37,677 nucleotides of DNA from a virus, in the IMG/VR virus record IMGVR_UViG_3300031857_000565, positions 1 to 37,677 of that record; one strand, written 5' to 3'. Both the position numbers and the translations under genes were made by a program. Positions 1 to 9,735 of the stretch are shown here, one piece after another; position 1 is the first letter of the stretch, and each line of letters starts with the position of its first letter. The notes under the pieces are model-generated. The model worked only from the letters and a program-made list of their open reading frames with translations, had not been told where the DNA came from and made no database searches.

Positions 1-257
1 TGATGCAGAGTCGGTGGGACTTTACAGACAATACTAATCCCGGTAAGTGGGCTGCTGAAGTACAAGTCTATCGCCAACCTAGACCTTTCTTAGCAGCGCC
101 ATTTCAAGACTTTGACGACGGCTATCCGCTTGTTATTAGTAAGAACAAACTACGGGGCCGAGGTAAAGCTGTACAGTTTAAGTATAGTTCTGAATCTGGT
201 AAAGACATGAAGATTGTAGGGTGGACAGGAACATTCGTGGGGTCTACTAATGTTTAA
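1..257 (+). CDS. C-terminal end of a tail nozzle/tubular protein B-like virion protein (partial)
   Basis: The reading frame is open from the window edge to the stop at 255-257, so the true start lies upstream and only the last ~84 residues are present. The segment SKNKLRGRGKAVQFKY followed by SGKDMKIVGWTG resembles the C-terminus of podovirus tail tubular B (T7 gp12-like nozzle) and stabilisation proteins, which often end with a K-x-R-G-x-G-x-A-x-x-x-x-F stretch. Position supports this: the next genes look like gp13- and gp14-like proteins, as in T7. The stop overlaps the next start by 8 nt. The family call is from memory of the motif and the gene order; a different tail or head-completion protein is possible. 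Confidence 0.5.
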   Translation, partial: MQSRWDFTDNTNPGKWAAEVQVYRQPRPFLAAPFQDFDDGYPLVISKNKLRGRGKAVQFKYSSESGKDMKIVGWTGTFVGSTNV

Positions 258-531
258 AATTGTTGACAACAGTGCGTGCACTTTGTACTTAGATTTTAAA
301 GAAGATGTAGCTTTTATTTATGGAGAATTACGTACATTTAATAAATCTTCATATAAAGACACGGCTAATAAATGGGTTTCTACACTAGAAGCTTTACGTA
401 ATGAAGGTTACGATAAAGTGTACACACAAATTAAAAAAGAATACGAAAACGTAAAGACATTTCAAGAACGTCTTGGATTTAAAGAAGTCGTTGAAACTGA
501 CACCGATTTAATTATGGTAAAGGAATTATAA
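250..531 (+). CDS. Small GNAT-like protein, possible gp13-like virion assembly protein
   Basis: This 93-residue protein starts inside the end of the preceding tail gene and its stop overlaps the next ATG (TAATG), so it is translationally coupled on both sides. The C-terminal part (KTFQERLGFKEVVETDTDLI, then a short strand) has the look of the last third of a GNAT acetyltransferase, where an Asn/Lys-x-Phe...GF segment precedes the final strands. T7-like phages carry a GNAT-related gp13 family in exactly this slot, between the nozzle gene and gp14. The acetyl-CoA binding loop (Q/R-x-x-G-x-G/A) is not evident, so enzymatic activity is doubtful and a structural or assembly role is more likely. 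Confidence 0.55.
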   Translation: MFKIVDNSACTLYLDFKEDVAFIYGELRTFNKSSYKDTANKWVSTLEALRNEGYDKVYTQIKKEYENVKTFQERLGFKEVVETDTDLIMVKEL

Positions 532-1013
532 TGTGTGAACCACTAACTATTTTGGGTGCTATTAGTGCTGTAAGTAGTGTTGCTGGAATGCAAGAACAAA
601 AAAAAGCAGCGGCAGCACAACAACGGCAATATCAAGCAGAACAACGCAAAGCAGAAGTCCAGAACGTTCGTTCTGTACGTCAACAAATCCGCGAAGCTCG
701 TTTAGCTCAAGCCGCTATGACTAACGTAGCTGCACAAACAGGTGGCATGGGTGGCAGTGCACTGGCTGGCGGTATTTCTAGTGTCGGTACACAGTTTGCA
801 GGTAACTTAAATTACATGCAGCAAATTGCTGAACAAAACACTGCTATTGGCGCAGCGGCTGCACAAGGTGCTCAAGCCATGAGTAATGCTGCAGTGTATG
901 GTGCTATTGGTAATTTAGGAGGTACTATTTTTCAAGGAATGGGTGGTTTTAAAGCACTTAATGCTCCAAAATCTGCTCCTGTTGTTGGCCCATACGCACA
1001 AAGTAATAAATAA
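531..1013 (+). CDS. Internal virion protein, gp14-like (ejected core protein)
   Basis: This 160-residue Ala/Gln-rich protein begins MCEPLTILGAISAVSSVAG, a short hydrophobic segment after Met-Cys like the start of T7 gp14. A long charged helix follows (about residues 20-65, rich in Q, E, K, R), then Gly/Ala-rich hydrophobic stretches (about 68-105 and 115-140) and a short basic tail. T7 gp14 is ejected first and inserts in the outer membrane to begin the trans-envelope channel; that role is inferred here from composition and gene order. AAAGGA ahead of the ATG serves as ribosome site. The two giant virion genes lie immediately downstream. Confidence 0.68.
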   Translation: MCEPLTILGAISAVSSVAGMQEQKKAAAAQQRQYQAEQRKAEVQNVRSVRQQIREARLAQAAMTNVAAQTGGMGGSALAGGISSVGTQFAGNLNYMQQIAEQNTAIGAAAAQGAQAMSNAAVYGAIGNLGGTIFQGMGGFKALNAPKSAPVVGPYAQSNK

Positions 1014-1019
1014 AACATT

Positions 1020-4000
1020 ATGGACGAATTTGATATTTACGAATTGCCGCAACAACAAGAGTATGCTGCAGTACCTGCAGTAAACAACACATTAGCTGTG
1101 TTACTTGGTGCAGATACAAATAGTGTTGAACAAGTTGCTCAACAAACTGCTACTATGGGGCCAGCATATGTTGCTGCTGAACGCGCACGTTTAGTTCGTC
1201 AAGATAATTTACTACTTCTTAAAAGCGCAACTTTAGAACTTGCAAAACAAAACAACGCTCCTGCTGTAGAAAAAGCTTTTGCTGAAATTAAAGCTGCAGA
1301 AGCAAAAGCGGCAGAACCTCAATCTTTTCACGACGATGTAAAAGATAGCGCAGAAGAAGTTATTGAGCGCATAAGTATTTCTATGGGTAAAAGTCGTGAT
1401 GAAGTAATTAGCCTAGCTAAACTTTATTCGGCAAACACTGCTACTCGTGCTGCTTTAGAAGTAGCTGCTACTAGTTTAGAAAAACGTGGCACTGTAGGAC
1501 AGTTAGCAATGGGGTTTAGTGGTGCACAATCTGCTGTAGACGTAGGACGTTTAACACCTATTCTAAATCGTGAATTAGAGAAACTTGGATATGAAGGAGA
1601 ACGTGCTTTTTCTTTTCAATCAGGTGTTAATGCTTTCTTAGATACATTACGTTCTATTCCGCCTGATGATCGTGGTAAAGTAATTTTTAATATTGGAGAA
1701 GTATTAAAGCCTGTTGTAGGAGAAAAAAATACACAACGATTTTTTGAAGCTGCTTTACAAGGATTTTCAGGTTCTACTACAGACGCACTTTTTTCGTCTT
1801 TAGACCTTTTAATGCTAGGTTCATTGTTAAAAGCAGGTGCTAAAGCAGTTGTAAATACTACTCGTGGAGTAGCACTAGCTCGTAAACTAGGTGCCGAAAA
1901 AACTGCAGTAGATGAAGTAGCTAATCAAATTGCTAGTGGTACAAACTCTTTAGGTGTAACTACAATTGAGGCTGTAGATGCAGCAATTACTGCACGCACA
2001 TTACTATCTAAAGAATTAGATGGCGTGTCGTCTGCAGTACAACAAGAACTGCGTACTAGACTAGAAAAAACGCTAGCTGATTTAGACAATACATTGTATA
2101 GTGGTGGTGCTAATGCTGCAGAAGTAATTGCAACAAAAGAACGTTTACAACGCATTTATTCTACAGAAAATAATGCTGCAATTATTACTAGTAAAGTAAA
2201 TGCAGACACAGCTACTGGTAAAATTGCAATTGATGTAACTTATGGCAACAGTGCTGGTAAACCCTTTAATACACCAGAAGAAGCTCTTGCTTACTACAAG
2301 AATATTAAACGTGGTGATTTAGAAGTTGTTCCTGTAGCAGGAAAAACAGATGAAATAGCAGAAGCTATTTTAGATATGGACAGTCGCATTGCAGGGTTGA
2401 CTAAAGAACTTAATGAGGCAAAGTTTGCGCCTCGTATGGGTTCTTCAGGCACTGTAGATGATGTTAAAAAAGCTTTTCCTCTACTAAACGAACAAGTTAA
2501 AGGTGTTGCTGGCCCTACTAGTTATCAGCTAGTAATGCCGTCTAAAACTGTTCGTGTATCGGAAGCATGGCAAACTGTACGAGAAACAGCAACTGGCCCT
2601 GAAAAATTTGTAGTTGACAAAATTGTTGATTTGCTGCCAAAACAAACTCGCGTAATAGTGCGAGAGGGTGATGGTGTAAGTTTTTATTCTCCCGGTACAG
2701 ATGTAGTAGTTTTGTACAATGGCAATCGTAGTAGCAATGTATTTAGCCATGAAATTATTCATGCAGTAACTACTCATAAAATTAAATATGGCAAACTTAA
2801 TCCTAGTAGTGAACTTGGTAAAATTACTACGAGATTAGAAAACTTACGCGCTGCTGTAATTAAAGAAATTCCTAAAGTAAAAGATGAAGAATTAAAAGGA
2901 TATTTAAATTATTTAACTAAAAATACAGAAGAGTTTGCTACGTCAGGTCTTTGGTCTATTAATCAAATTCCTAAAGTAGCTGCCTTTTTAAATAGTGTTA
3001 AATATAAAAATACAACGTTACTAAGTCAACTATGGTCAGCCTTTAAAGACCTACTTGGTTTTGGTAAAAAAGACACTGCGTTGTCTGAGTGGTTTGGCCT
3101 GAACGAAGAATACACAAAACAAGGTTTGCGAGTTAATTTAACGCGCCAGATTGAGACTCCTATTGGAGCACCTGTGTCAATGTTAGACACTGCTAGAGTG
3201 TTTCCTGCATATTTACCGAACAAAAAAGTAGACAATCTATTACAACAGTATGAAGATGCAGTAGCTGCTCGTGTATCTATGGATGCTGACATTGCTACTT
3301 CACCTACTGGTTATTATGTACGCCAGCGTACAGACATGCCTGTGTTTGTAGAAGACATTGGAAAAATCAGTCAATCTGAACTTGATAAAATACATTTAAA
3401 ACTAGGTAAATTAAATCCTCGTTTAGCTTCTGTAAACTCTATTTACGGGCCTGCACTAACGTCGATGCTTAAACGAACACGTTATGGTAAAGTGCAGAGC
3501 GACTTTATTAAAGCTAGTTTTGACAAACTAAATGCTGGTGAAATTGACAAGGTTAATGCTGCGCTAAAACAAACGGAAACGTTAAAGCGTGATATGACTC
3601 TTGCAGAGCTAGGCGAAAAAGGTATTACTGCTGAAAAAGAAATTGAAGCCTACTATGCATTCCGCACAATGCGTAACGTTGAGTATTATCTGAAAAACAA
3701 AGAAGCAGCCAATGCTCTTATTTCTAAAGGTTATTCAAACGTTATTATTAGTATGGGTGATGATGGTATATTTTCTGGCCCTGCTAAACCTGTACAACTT
3801 GACGCTATGCGTGGAAAGAAAGTATTTGACGTAGAAAACAATCGTTACGTAATTGTATCTGATGATGTGCTTGCTGAGTTTGATTCTAAAGGAATTAAAA
3901 TTTTTGAGTATGCTAAAGCACAAAACATTCGCAATTATAAAGGCGCAATTACACGAGTAGCTGTGCCTCCAAACCGCGCTACTATTGGTGATATTAATAC

Positions 4001-6383
4001 TGTTGTAGGTCGTGTAGATGGTGCGTACAGTCGTGTTTATACCGAAGAATACTTTATTAAGATTAATGGTAAGCAGCTTGTAGACGATGATTTACAAGAA
4101 GTATCCTATGCATTTAGAACTGCTGTATCTGAAAAAGATGCCGCTGCTTATGCAGCAGGTTTTAATAAACTACTTGATATGCGTAAGTCAGGCACCATTG
4201 TACGTGCAGAAGACGTTTCTAAACAGCTTGCTAGCTTTGAGAAAAATGCTGACGAACTAGCAGATCGTATTAATGCTGGTGAGTTTGATAATGCAAAAGC
4301 TACTTTTAATTACTCACGAGTAGATGATAATTTCTTTAGAGATGTAACAGGCATTGGCAGTGACAACGTAGCTGACGGGCGTGTGTTTTGGTCTGGTAGG
4401 TCTGAACAAGGTATTAAGTCAATTAGTACAGGCAGTACCGATCTAGAAACTCTTGGCCCACTACAAAGTCTAGAAGCTGAGATTAGCAACACTGCTAGAT
4501 TTACCGCACTTAATGAGTGGCGACGTAACGCTATTCAACGTTGGTACAATACATTTGAAGACGTAATTTCATCACGAGATAAAATTGGCGCGAAGAGTGC
4601 TGAAGATGTGTTCTTTAACGTAGTTAACAACGCTAAAGGATACGCATTGTCTGATGCTCGTCCTCGTCAAATGTTGGCAACAAAAGACTTCATTATTACA
4701 CAGCTAGGCGTAAAGAGTGTTGATGAAAAACTAATTCAACACGCAGTTAATAACCTTACTAATAATATTAACGTACCGGGTTTCTCACACGTAGGTCAAG
4801 TAATTCGTCGTACAGACGTAATTGAGTGGGTTAAGGGTGTTAACTCTACTTTGATGCTTGGACTATTCTCTGCTGCTCAGTTAGCTGTACAGGCTTCAGG
4901 TATGCTACTAGCTACATCTATGAGTCCAAAACATGGTCTTGCAGCCGCTTTCTCAATTCGCCCAATTCTTATTGCTATGACTTCAGACAAGCCGTCTGTT
5001 TGGAAGTGGGTATTTAAAAACACTGGTGTTGGTAAAAAAGGCAACATTACTGAGAGCGAGTTTGGTGAAGTAGCTGAGGCTATTAAACGTGTTGGCTTAC
5101 TAGACAACATCGGTGCATCGTCTGTGTACAACGCTGCAGATGGAGCACTAAACATCTTTGCAAAGCGTCGTGCTAAATTTAACCAAGCACAGATGATGTT
5201 CTTTAACAAAGGTGAAGAAATTAACCGAGTAGGTGCTTTTGAGATTGCTCGTCGTGAGTTTATGGAGGTCAATCCGGGTGTCAAGTGGAATACAGACGAA
5301 GCACTACAAAAGATTGTGCTACGCGCTGACGACTTAACACTAAATATGTCTTCTGTAAACGAAGCACGTTTGACGCAGGGTGTTATAGGTATTCCTTTAC
5401 AGTTCTTACAGCATAACATTCGTTTGGGTACTACACTGTTAGCTCAAACAACTGCTATTGTAGGTAAACAAGCTCCATCGTTAAGTACAAAAGATGCATT
5501 CCGACTTACTCTTGGAAGTTACTTACTATATGGTATTAATAACAACGCCACACCTGATTTCGTAGAAGATTGGTTAGGTGATAAATTTAATGGTAGTTTA
5601 ACTGAACAACAAAAACAATATCTAACTCAAGGCTTAATTGCTGGTTTAATTTCAACGATTGGTGAAACAATCACCGGAGAACGCACAAACATTGCTTTAG
5701 GTACTCGCCTATCATCTATACAGTGGTATGAAGATTTAGGTGATGCTGTGTTTGACTTGTTTAAAGGTGAAAAAGTTGACGTTAAAAAATTAGCTGGCCC
5801 CACTGGGTCTACGTTAGTGTCATTGCTAGAACTTCCTGAAATTTTCTTAGACTATAGGTACAAAGACGAGTGGACACTATCTGATTTTGCAGCTACTTTG
5901 TCTGCTGCTGGAGGTACTCTATCGTCGTCATGGAGAAACATTGATAAAGCTTATTGGGCCTATCATGCAAACAACATGGTAATAAATAAACGTGGTGATC
6001 CTTTAGCTAAACTATCATGGACAGAGTTGGTAGCACAAGCTATTGGTTTTCAAAGCACAGAAGCATATGAAAGTTCTACAGTATTTGCAACTAAAAAAGA
6101 CTACGCAGCTACAATGCAAAATTATGCAGATTCAGTGATGCGTCTAGAAAATCTTGCACGTAAAGCGTATATGAACAACGATATAAAAGGAATGCATGAC
6201 AATTATGCTGCAGCCGAATCTGTGCTAGCTCCACTGCCAGAATCGGATCGTCAGTTTGTTAAACGGCTAATTAGAGATAAAACTTCTTATGACACTGTGG
6301 GGCGCGAAGCGTTTGCTAAGTGGGCAACACAAATGTCTTCACATAAAAATCGCTTACTAGTAACAAGTCCTTTTGGGGAATAA
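1020..6383 (+). CDS. Giant internal/ejection protein (1787 aa) with zincin-type HExxH domain
   Basis: This is the largest gene in the window and sits where T7-like phages encode the gp15/gp16 ejection proteins. The sequence is mostly helical and charged. Residues ~535-640 stand out: VNVF-like context gives FSHEIIHAV (H577, E578, H581), and ~65 residues later TEEFATSGL offers an acidic third ligand, the pattern of gluzincin/polyvalent-protein peptidases. Residues ~1275-1305 form a hydrophobic segment (LMLGLFSAAQLAVQASGMLL). No transglycosylase domain is seen; that activity is encoded separately at 9238. A plausible role is ejection with the DNA and processing or remodelling of the envelope or of partner virion proteins. 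Function beyond a virion-associated polyvalent protein is inference. Only 6 nt separate it from the gene before and 2 nt from the gene after. Confidence 0.8.
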   Translation: MDEFDIYELPQQQEYAAVPAVNNTLAVLLGADTNSVEQVAQQTATMGPAYVAAERARLVRQDNLLLLKSATLELAKQNNAPAVEKAFAEIKAAEAKAAEPQSFHDDVKDSAEEVIERISISMGKSRDEVISLAKLYSANTATRAALEVAATSLEKRGTVGQLAMGFSGAQSAVDVGRLTPILNRELEKLGYEGERAFSFQSGVNAFLDTLRSIPPDDRGKVIFNIGEVLKPVVGEKNTQRFFEAALQGFSGSTTDALFSSLDLLMLGSLLKAGAKAVVNTTRGVALARKLGAEKTAVDEVANQIASGTNSLGVTTIEAVDAAITARTLLSKELDGVSSAVQQELRTRLEKTLADLDNTLYSGGANAAEVIATKERLQRIYSTENNAAIITSKVNADTATGKIAIDVTYGNSAGKPFNTPEEALAYYKNIKRGDLEVVPVAGKTDEIAEAILDMDSRIAGLTKELNEAKFAPRMGSSGTVDDVKKAFPLLNEQVKGVAGPTSYQLVMPSKTVRVSEAWQTVRETATGPEKFVVDKIVDLLPKQTRVIVREGDGVSFYSPGTDVVVLYNGNRSSNVFSHEIIHAVTTHKIKYGKLNPSSELGKITTRLENLRAAVIKEIPKVKDEELKGYLNYLTKNTEEFATSGLWSINQIPKVAAFLNSVKYKNTTLLSQLWSAFKDLLGFGKKDTALSEWFGLNEEYTKQGLRVNLTRQIETPIGAPVSMLDTARVFPAYLPNKKVDNLLQQYEDAVAARVSMDADIATSPTGYYVRQRTDMPVFVEDIGKISQSELDKIHLKLGKLNPRLASVNSIYGPALTSMLKRTRYGKVQSDFIKASFDKLNAGEIDKVNAALKQTETLKRDMTLAELGEKGITAEKEIEAYYAFRTMRNVEYYLKNKEAANALISKGYSNVIISMGDDGIFSGPAKPVQLDAMRGKKVFDVENNRYVIVSDDVLAEFDSKGIKIFEYAKAQNIRNYKGAITRVAVPPNRATIGDINTVVGRVDGAYSRVYTEEYFIKINGKQLVDDDLQEVSYAFRTAVSEKDAAAYAAGFNKLLDMRKSGTIVRAEDVSKQLASFEKNADELADRINAGEFDNAKATFNYSRVDDNFFRDVTGIGSDNVADGRVFWSGRSEQGIKSISTGSTDLETLGPLQSLEAEISNTARFTALNEWRRNAIQRWYNTFEDVISSRDKIGAKSAEDVFFNVVNNAKGYALSDARPRQMLATKDFIITQLGVKSVDEKLIQHAVNNLTNNINVPGFSHVGQVIRRTDVIEWVKGVNSTLMLGLFSAAQLAVQASGMLLATSMSPKHGLAAAFSIRPILIAMTSDKPSVWKWVFKNTGVGKKGNITESEFGEVAEAIKRVGLLDNIGASSVYNAADGALNIFAKRRAKFNQAQMMFFNKGEEINRVGAFEIARREFMEVNPGVKWNTDEALQKIVLRADDLTLNMSSVNEARLTQGVIGIPLQFLQHNIRLGTTLLAQTTAIVGKQAPSLSTKDAFRLTLGSYLLYGINNNATPDFVEDWLGDKFNGSLTEQQKQYLTQGLIAGLISTIGETITGERTNIALGTRLSSIQWYEDLGDAVFDLFKGEKVDVKKLAGPTGSTLVSLLELPEIFLDYRYKDEWTLSDFAATLSAAGGTLSSSWRNIDKAYWAYHANNMVINKRGDPLAKLSWTELVAQAIGFQSTEAYESSTVFATKKDYAATMQNYADSVMRLENLARKAYMNNDIKGMHDNYAAAESVLAPLPESDRQFVKRLIRDKTSYDTVGREAFAKWATQMSSHKNRLLVTSPFGE

Positions 6384-6385
6384 TA

Positions 6386-9238
6386 ATGGCAACTTATCGA
6401 CAAGACATTACACGCAGCATTGAACCCGCAGCAGCAAATCCTAGACTACTTACTGAGGCAGCAAGGCTCAAAGCAGAAGGAACTGTTGGTGCTATAAAAG
6501 CAGTAGCTGGCACTGTGTTTGATGCTTATGCAGGTGCAAAACAAGCAGGACTTGAAGCTGACTTGAAAAACGAAGTTAACGCACTTCAAGGAGAAATGGA
6601 TGCTGTAAAACGTGCAGACATTGCTTCTAAAGCCGAGTACGAAGTTGCAATGGCAGAAGTACCTTCTTCTGTAGATGAGTTTAGGAATGCATTTATTATT
6701 GGCGGCGAAGACCCTGAAGCAGTGCGTTCTGCTGCAACTGTGTTCGGTAAAAAGAAAGAAAATGAAATTGTTGCACGATTTCGTGCTGAGCAACAAAAAG
6801 TTATGGCTGCTCGTGACGCTGTGCCTGAGCGTTATAATGAGTTTATGAATCGCTCTGAAAAGATTCTAAAACAATACATTGCTAGCAATCCACTACTAGC
6901 CAATTCATTACGTAAAGTATCTGAAGAAGTCACTGGTAAATCTAATCTAGAACTTTACTCAGTAAACAAACTGTACGAAGATGTAAATTTTATTGAAAAG
7001 CAAAAAGAAGCACGGGCTAAAGCGGCACAACAAGCACAACAAGTGTTGATGAGTGCCTACGTAGAGGATCGTGCTAAAAGCGGAGTAAGTAAAACACAAG
7101 CTATGGCTGAGTTTGAAGCTGTAACTCCTGAGCAACGGCTAGAACTTGCTAATGCTTCTGTACAAACAGCACGTTCTAAAGAAGAAGCTAAAGCTGCATT
7201 AGAGGCTGGTGGTAATCAAATTCTTAACTTTGCAACCATTACTGTTGGTGATTTTAGTAACGCTCTTATTTCTAAAAATTCCCATGTGTATGCACGTTTA
7301 ATGACTGAATTTAAATTGTCTCGTGCAGACATTGCTGCAGGTAACATTCCTGATAGCGTAAAAAACAGCCCTCAATATAAAACCTTTTTGGCAGATGCAG
7401 GTACGCAAGTATTGCAACTTTTAGATGCACAGTATTCTACGGCTGTTGAGCAACTAAATGCTAAAGCTAAGCAAACACCTGCAGATGCTGAAAAAGTAAA
7501 GACAGCAAAATCTTTACTAGATAGTTGGTATAAAGAACAATACGACTTTTATACAAAGAACCCTACAAGTTGGCTAACTGCTTTAGCTACTAAAGATGAC
7601 AGGGAATCTACAGTTCAAAAACGACTTACAATGGTAGATACCTTGGTTCGTGGTTTAGGAATTCCTGCTGACGTAGTGGCACAACTTGGAATGACAGGAG
7701 ATAAGGCACAGTATGATATTGCCGTAAAACGTTATCCTCGTGCAGCAGCAATTATTCAATTAGCCAATACAATGCGCGAAAAAGCGTTAGCGGGTGTAGG
7801 CAATGATGAGTGGGCCAAACTACTCACACAAATTAGCACATACCAAGTTAACCCTGTTGCCCCACCTCCAACTACTCCTAATGAGAGGCTAGCATCATTA
7901 TCTGTTAACCAACAACTTCACGAATCGTTACAAAAAGATGCTATTGCGGGAGTAACTACTGCTGCTTCTGCAGATGCAGTGACTAAATATGTTCTTAGTA
8001 GTTTTCACGACCCTGCTAATACCGAACAAGTTCTAGCTAAAGGCATGACTGTAATTAGCAGAACCATGTCTTTATTGTCTCCAGAAGATAAAGCGTCTGT
8101 AATTAAAAACATTACAGAAGGTGCTAATGCTATGATTTATTCAGAGAATATAGGGCATGGTGATAAAGCTAAAAAAGCTTATCTAGACTTTGTTAGCAAT
8201 GCCGAAACATTCACTACTAAAGGCAGGACGTTTACTACAAATTTCGTTGACGAAACAGGCAATTCGCCACTAAAGCTAGTTTCTAAACGAGAGGTAACTG
8301 CACCTGCACCAGTAGGCCGTCCTGCACCTAGGACTAACTTTATTGATGCAGCACTGTCAGATCCAACTCGTACTAATAACACTTTAGCTGCAATTGACGA
8401 TATGTTGAGAGTACAGTCTATGGCAACTGGTATTCCAATTCAACAACTACGTCAAGACTTTATTAAGAACTTTAATATTCGTAGTTCAGCGCCTGTTAGC
8501 GCAACTTACATTGATAACTTTAAACGTGCTGCGGCAGGAGAAACACCTGCGGCTCCTGCAGCTACTCCTGCAGCCCCTGCCCCTGCTCCTGCTATTCCTG
8601 CAGGTGCGTTAACACCACTACAAGAAGTAGATGTAAATAGAGATAGGCTACCCGCTGCACAACCTAGCCCCGTTACTAATACTCAAGTGCAAGGCACACC
8701 TCTTGCCCCTGCTCCAGCAGCATCTGCAGCTAAACCTGCTGCTCCAGCAGCATCGGCTGCTAGACCCGGTGAAGACAATACTAAAGTTCTAGGGTTAACT
8801 TCTGCAGACACACTAGGGTATCAGACACGGGGATTGTTTGCTGGAGAAGATACTTACTTCAAACAGAATCCTAACGTAGCAGGTATGGCTACAGAAGATG
8901 GTAAAATTATTATCAACCCATACAGCACGTTATCTAATACAGAAAAGAAAGCAGTTGTTAAGAACGAAGCTTTCCGACTGTATATGCGTGAAAACAATGT
9001 TGTCCCTAATTTTGCAATAACTCCACAACAAAAAGAAGCATTTAAAAACACAGAATATGGTGGCAATGAAACAGCACTTAAGCAGACAATTGTAGCTCGT
9101 ATTCTTACTGGAGACACTAGTGCTTTAGCAACTCCAGAACAAAAAGCAGAAGCTAAACGTATTCAGCAACAAGCAGGATCAAAGGGCGCAGCTAAACCTG
9201 CTGCTACTAGTAGCGGTAAAGAATGGTGGGAGCAGTAA
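6386..9238 (+). CDS. Internal virion protein (950 aa), gp15-like by position, with Ala/Pro linker and C-terminal domain
   Basis: The N-terminal ~700 residues are helical and charged (many A, E, K, Q), as in podovirus internal core proteins. Residues ~715-795 form a low-complexity Ala/Pro linker (repeated PAAP-like units, made of CCTGCW-rich DNA repeats). The last ~140 residues are a separate globular domain with GLFAGEDTYF, a metal-free looking beta/alpha segment (KIIINPYS) and TPQQKEAFKNTEYGG; I have seen similar C-terminal segments on phage structural proteins but know no function. Its stop overlaps the ATG of the transglycosylase (TAATG). It probably forms part of the ejected trans-envelope machine with its neighbours. 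The linker suggests a flexible arm carrying the C-terminal domain. Confidence 0.75.
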   Translation: MATYRQDITRSIEPAAANPRLLTEAARLKAEGTVGAIKAVAGTVFDAYAGAKQAGLEADLKNEVNALQGEMDAVKRADIASKAEYEVAMAEVPSSVDEFRNAFIIGGEDPEAVRSAATVFGKKKENEIVARFRAEQQKVMAARDAVPERYNEFMNRSEKILKQYIASNPLLANSLRKVSEEVTGKSNLELYSVNKLYEDVNFIEKQKEARAKAAQQAQQVLMSAYVEDRAKSGVSKTQAMAEFEAVTPEQRLELANASVQTARSKEEAKAALEAGGNQILNFATITVGDFSNALISKNSHVYARLMTEFKLSRADIAAGNIPDSVKNSPQYKTFLADAGTQVLQLLDAQYSTAVEQLNAKAKQTPADAEKVKTAKSLLDSWYKEQYDFYTKNPTSWLTALATKDDRESTVQKRLTMVDTLVRGLGIPADVVAQLGMTGDKAQYDIAVKRYPRAAAIIQLANTMREKALAGVGNDEWAKLLTQISTYQVNPVAPPPTTPNERLASLSVNQQLHESLQKDAIAGVTTAASADAVTKYVLSSFHDPANTEQVLAKGMTVISRTMSLLSPEDKASVIKNITEGANAMIYSENIGHGDKAKKAYLDFVSNAETFTTKGRTFTTNFVDETGNSPLKLVSKREVTAPAPVGRPAPRTNFIDAALSDPTRTNNTLAAIDDMLRVQSMATGIPIQQLRQDFIKNFNIRSSAPVSATYIDNFKRAAAGETPAAPAATPAAPAPAPAIPAGALTPLQEVDVNRDRLPAAQPSPVTNTQVQGTPLAPAPAASAAKPAAPAASAARPGEDNTKVLGLTSADTLGYQTRGLFAGEDTYFKQNPNVAGMATEDGKIIINPYSTLSNTEKKAVVKNEAFRLYMRENNVVPNFAITPQQKEAFKNTEYGGNETALKQTIVARILTGDTSALATPEQKAEAKRIQQQAGSKGAAKPAATSSGKEWWEQ

Positions 9239-9708
9239 TGGAACCTACTTGGAAAGAACTTGTTAAGAATAAGGCTGAGTGGAAGAAGCTACAATATAAC
9301 GATCCTCGTCTAGATGAGTTTGCACTAGAGGTTGAGAACCGCTATGGTCTTCCTAAAGGTATGGTGTTAGCAATTAAAAACGCTGGTGAGCGTACCAATC
9401 CGGGACAAGTTAGTCCCAAAGGGGCACAGGGAATTATGCAGTTTATGCCAGCTACTCAAAAGTTGCAAGGTGGTATGTTCAAGCACGATCCTAACAACCC
9501 ATTTGCATCCATTGATGCTGCTGGTAAATATCTAAAGTTTACTCTAGAGAACCAGTACAAAGGTAACGCATTGGCTGCTGTTGCAGACTACAATGGTGGG
9601 CCTGCTGCAGGGAAGGCATTGATGGCAGGAGAGCAGCCTCCAGCAAAAGAAACACAGGAGTATATAGATAGAGTTAAGACGTACTTAACTGAAAAATACA
9701 AGAAATAA
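9238..9708 (+). CDS. SLT-family lytic transglycosylase (virion-associated peptidoglycan hydrolase)
   Basis: This 156-residue protein has the goose-lysozyme/SLT fold signature: YGLPKGMVLAIKNAGERTNP with catalytic Glu51, then SPKGAQGIMQFMPAT (GxMQ motif) and a late AAVADYNGGP segment. It would cleave the MurNAc-GlcNAc bond during DNA entry. The ATG at 9238 is preferred over an upstream in-frame ATG at 9223 because it overlaps the previous stop (TAATG) and has GGGAG 7 nt upstream. In T7 this domain is fused to the N-terminus of gp16; here it is a free-standing gene after the two internal proteins, the last of the rightward virion block, followed by a terminator. Confidence 0.88.
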   Translation: MEPTWKELVKNKAEWKKLQYNDPRLDEFALEVENRYGLPKGMVLAIKNAGERTNPGQVSPKGAQGIMQFMPATQKLQGGMFKHDPNNPFASIDAAGKYLKFTLENQYKGNALAAVADYNGGPAAGKALMAGEQPPAKETQEYIDRVKTYLTEKYKK

Positions 9709-9735
9709 GAAAGGGGCGCTAGGCCCCTTTTCTTA
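9707..9735. terminator. Bidirectional intrinsic terminator between convergent operons
   Basis: A hairpin with arms GGGGC and GCCCC, extended by AAA/TTTT flanks on both sides (AAGAAA before, TTTTCTT after), lies between the stop of the transglycosylase gene and the last gene of the leftward operon. The A-run on one side and the T-run on the other make it work for both strands, as expected between converging transcripts. Confidence 0.85.

Noticed and set aside
4877-5419. 180-codon reverse frame inside the giant virion gene
   Set aside because: It has no ribosome site, is Ser/Cys/Leu-rich in the way antisense frames are, and lies opposite a clearly coding sequence.
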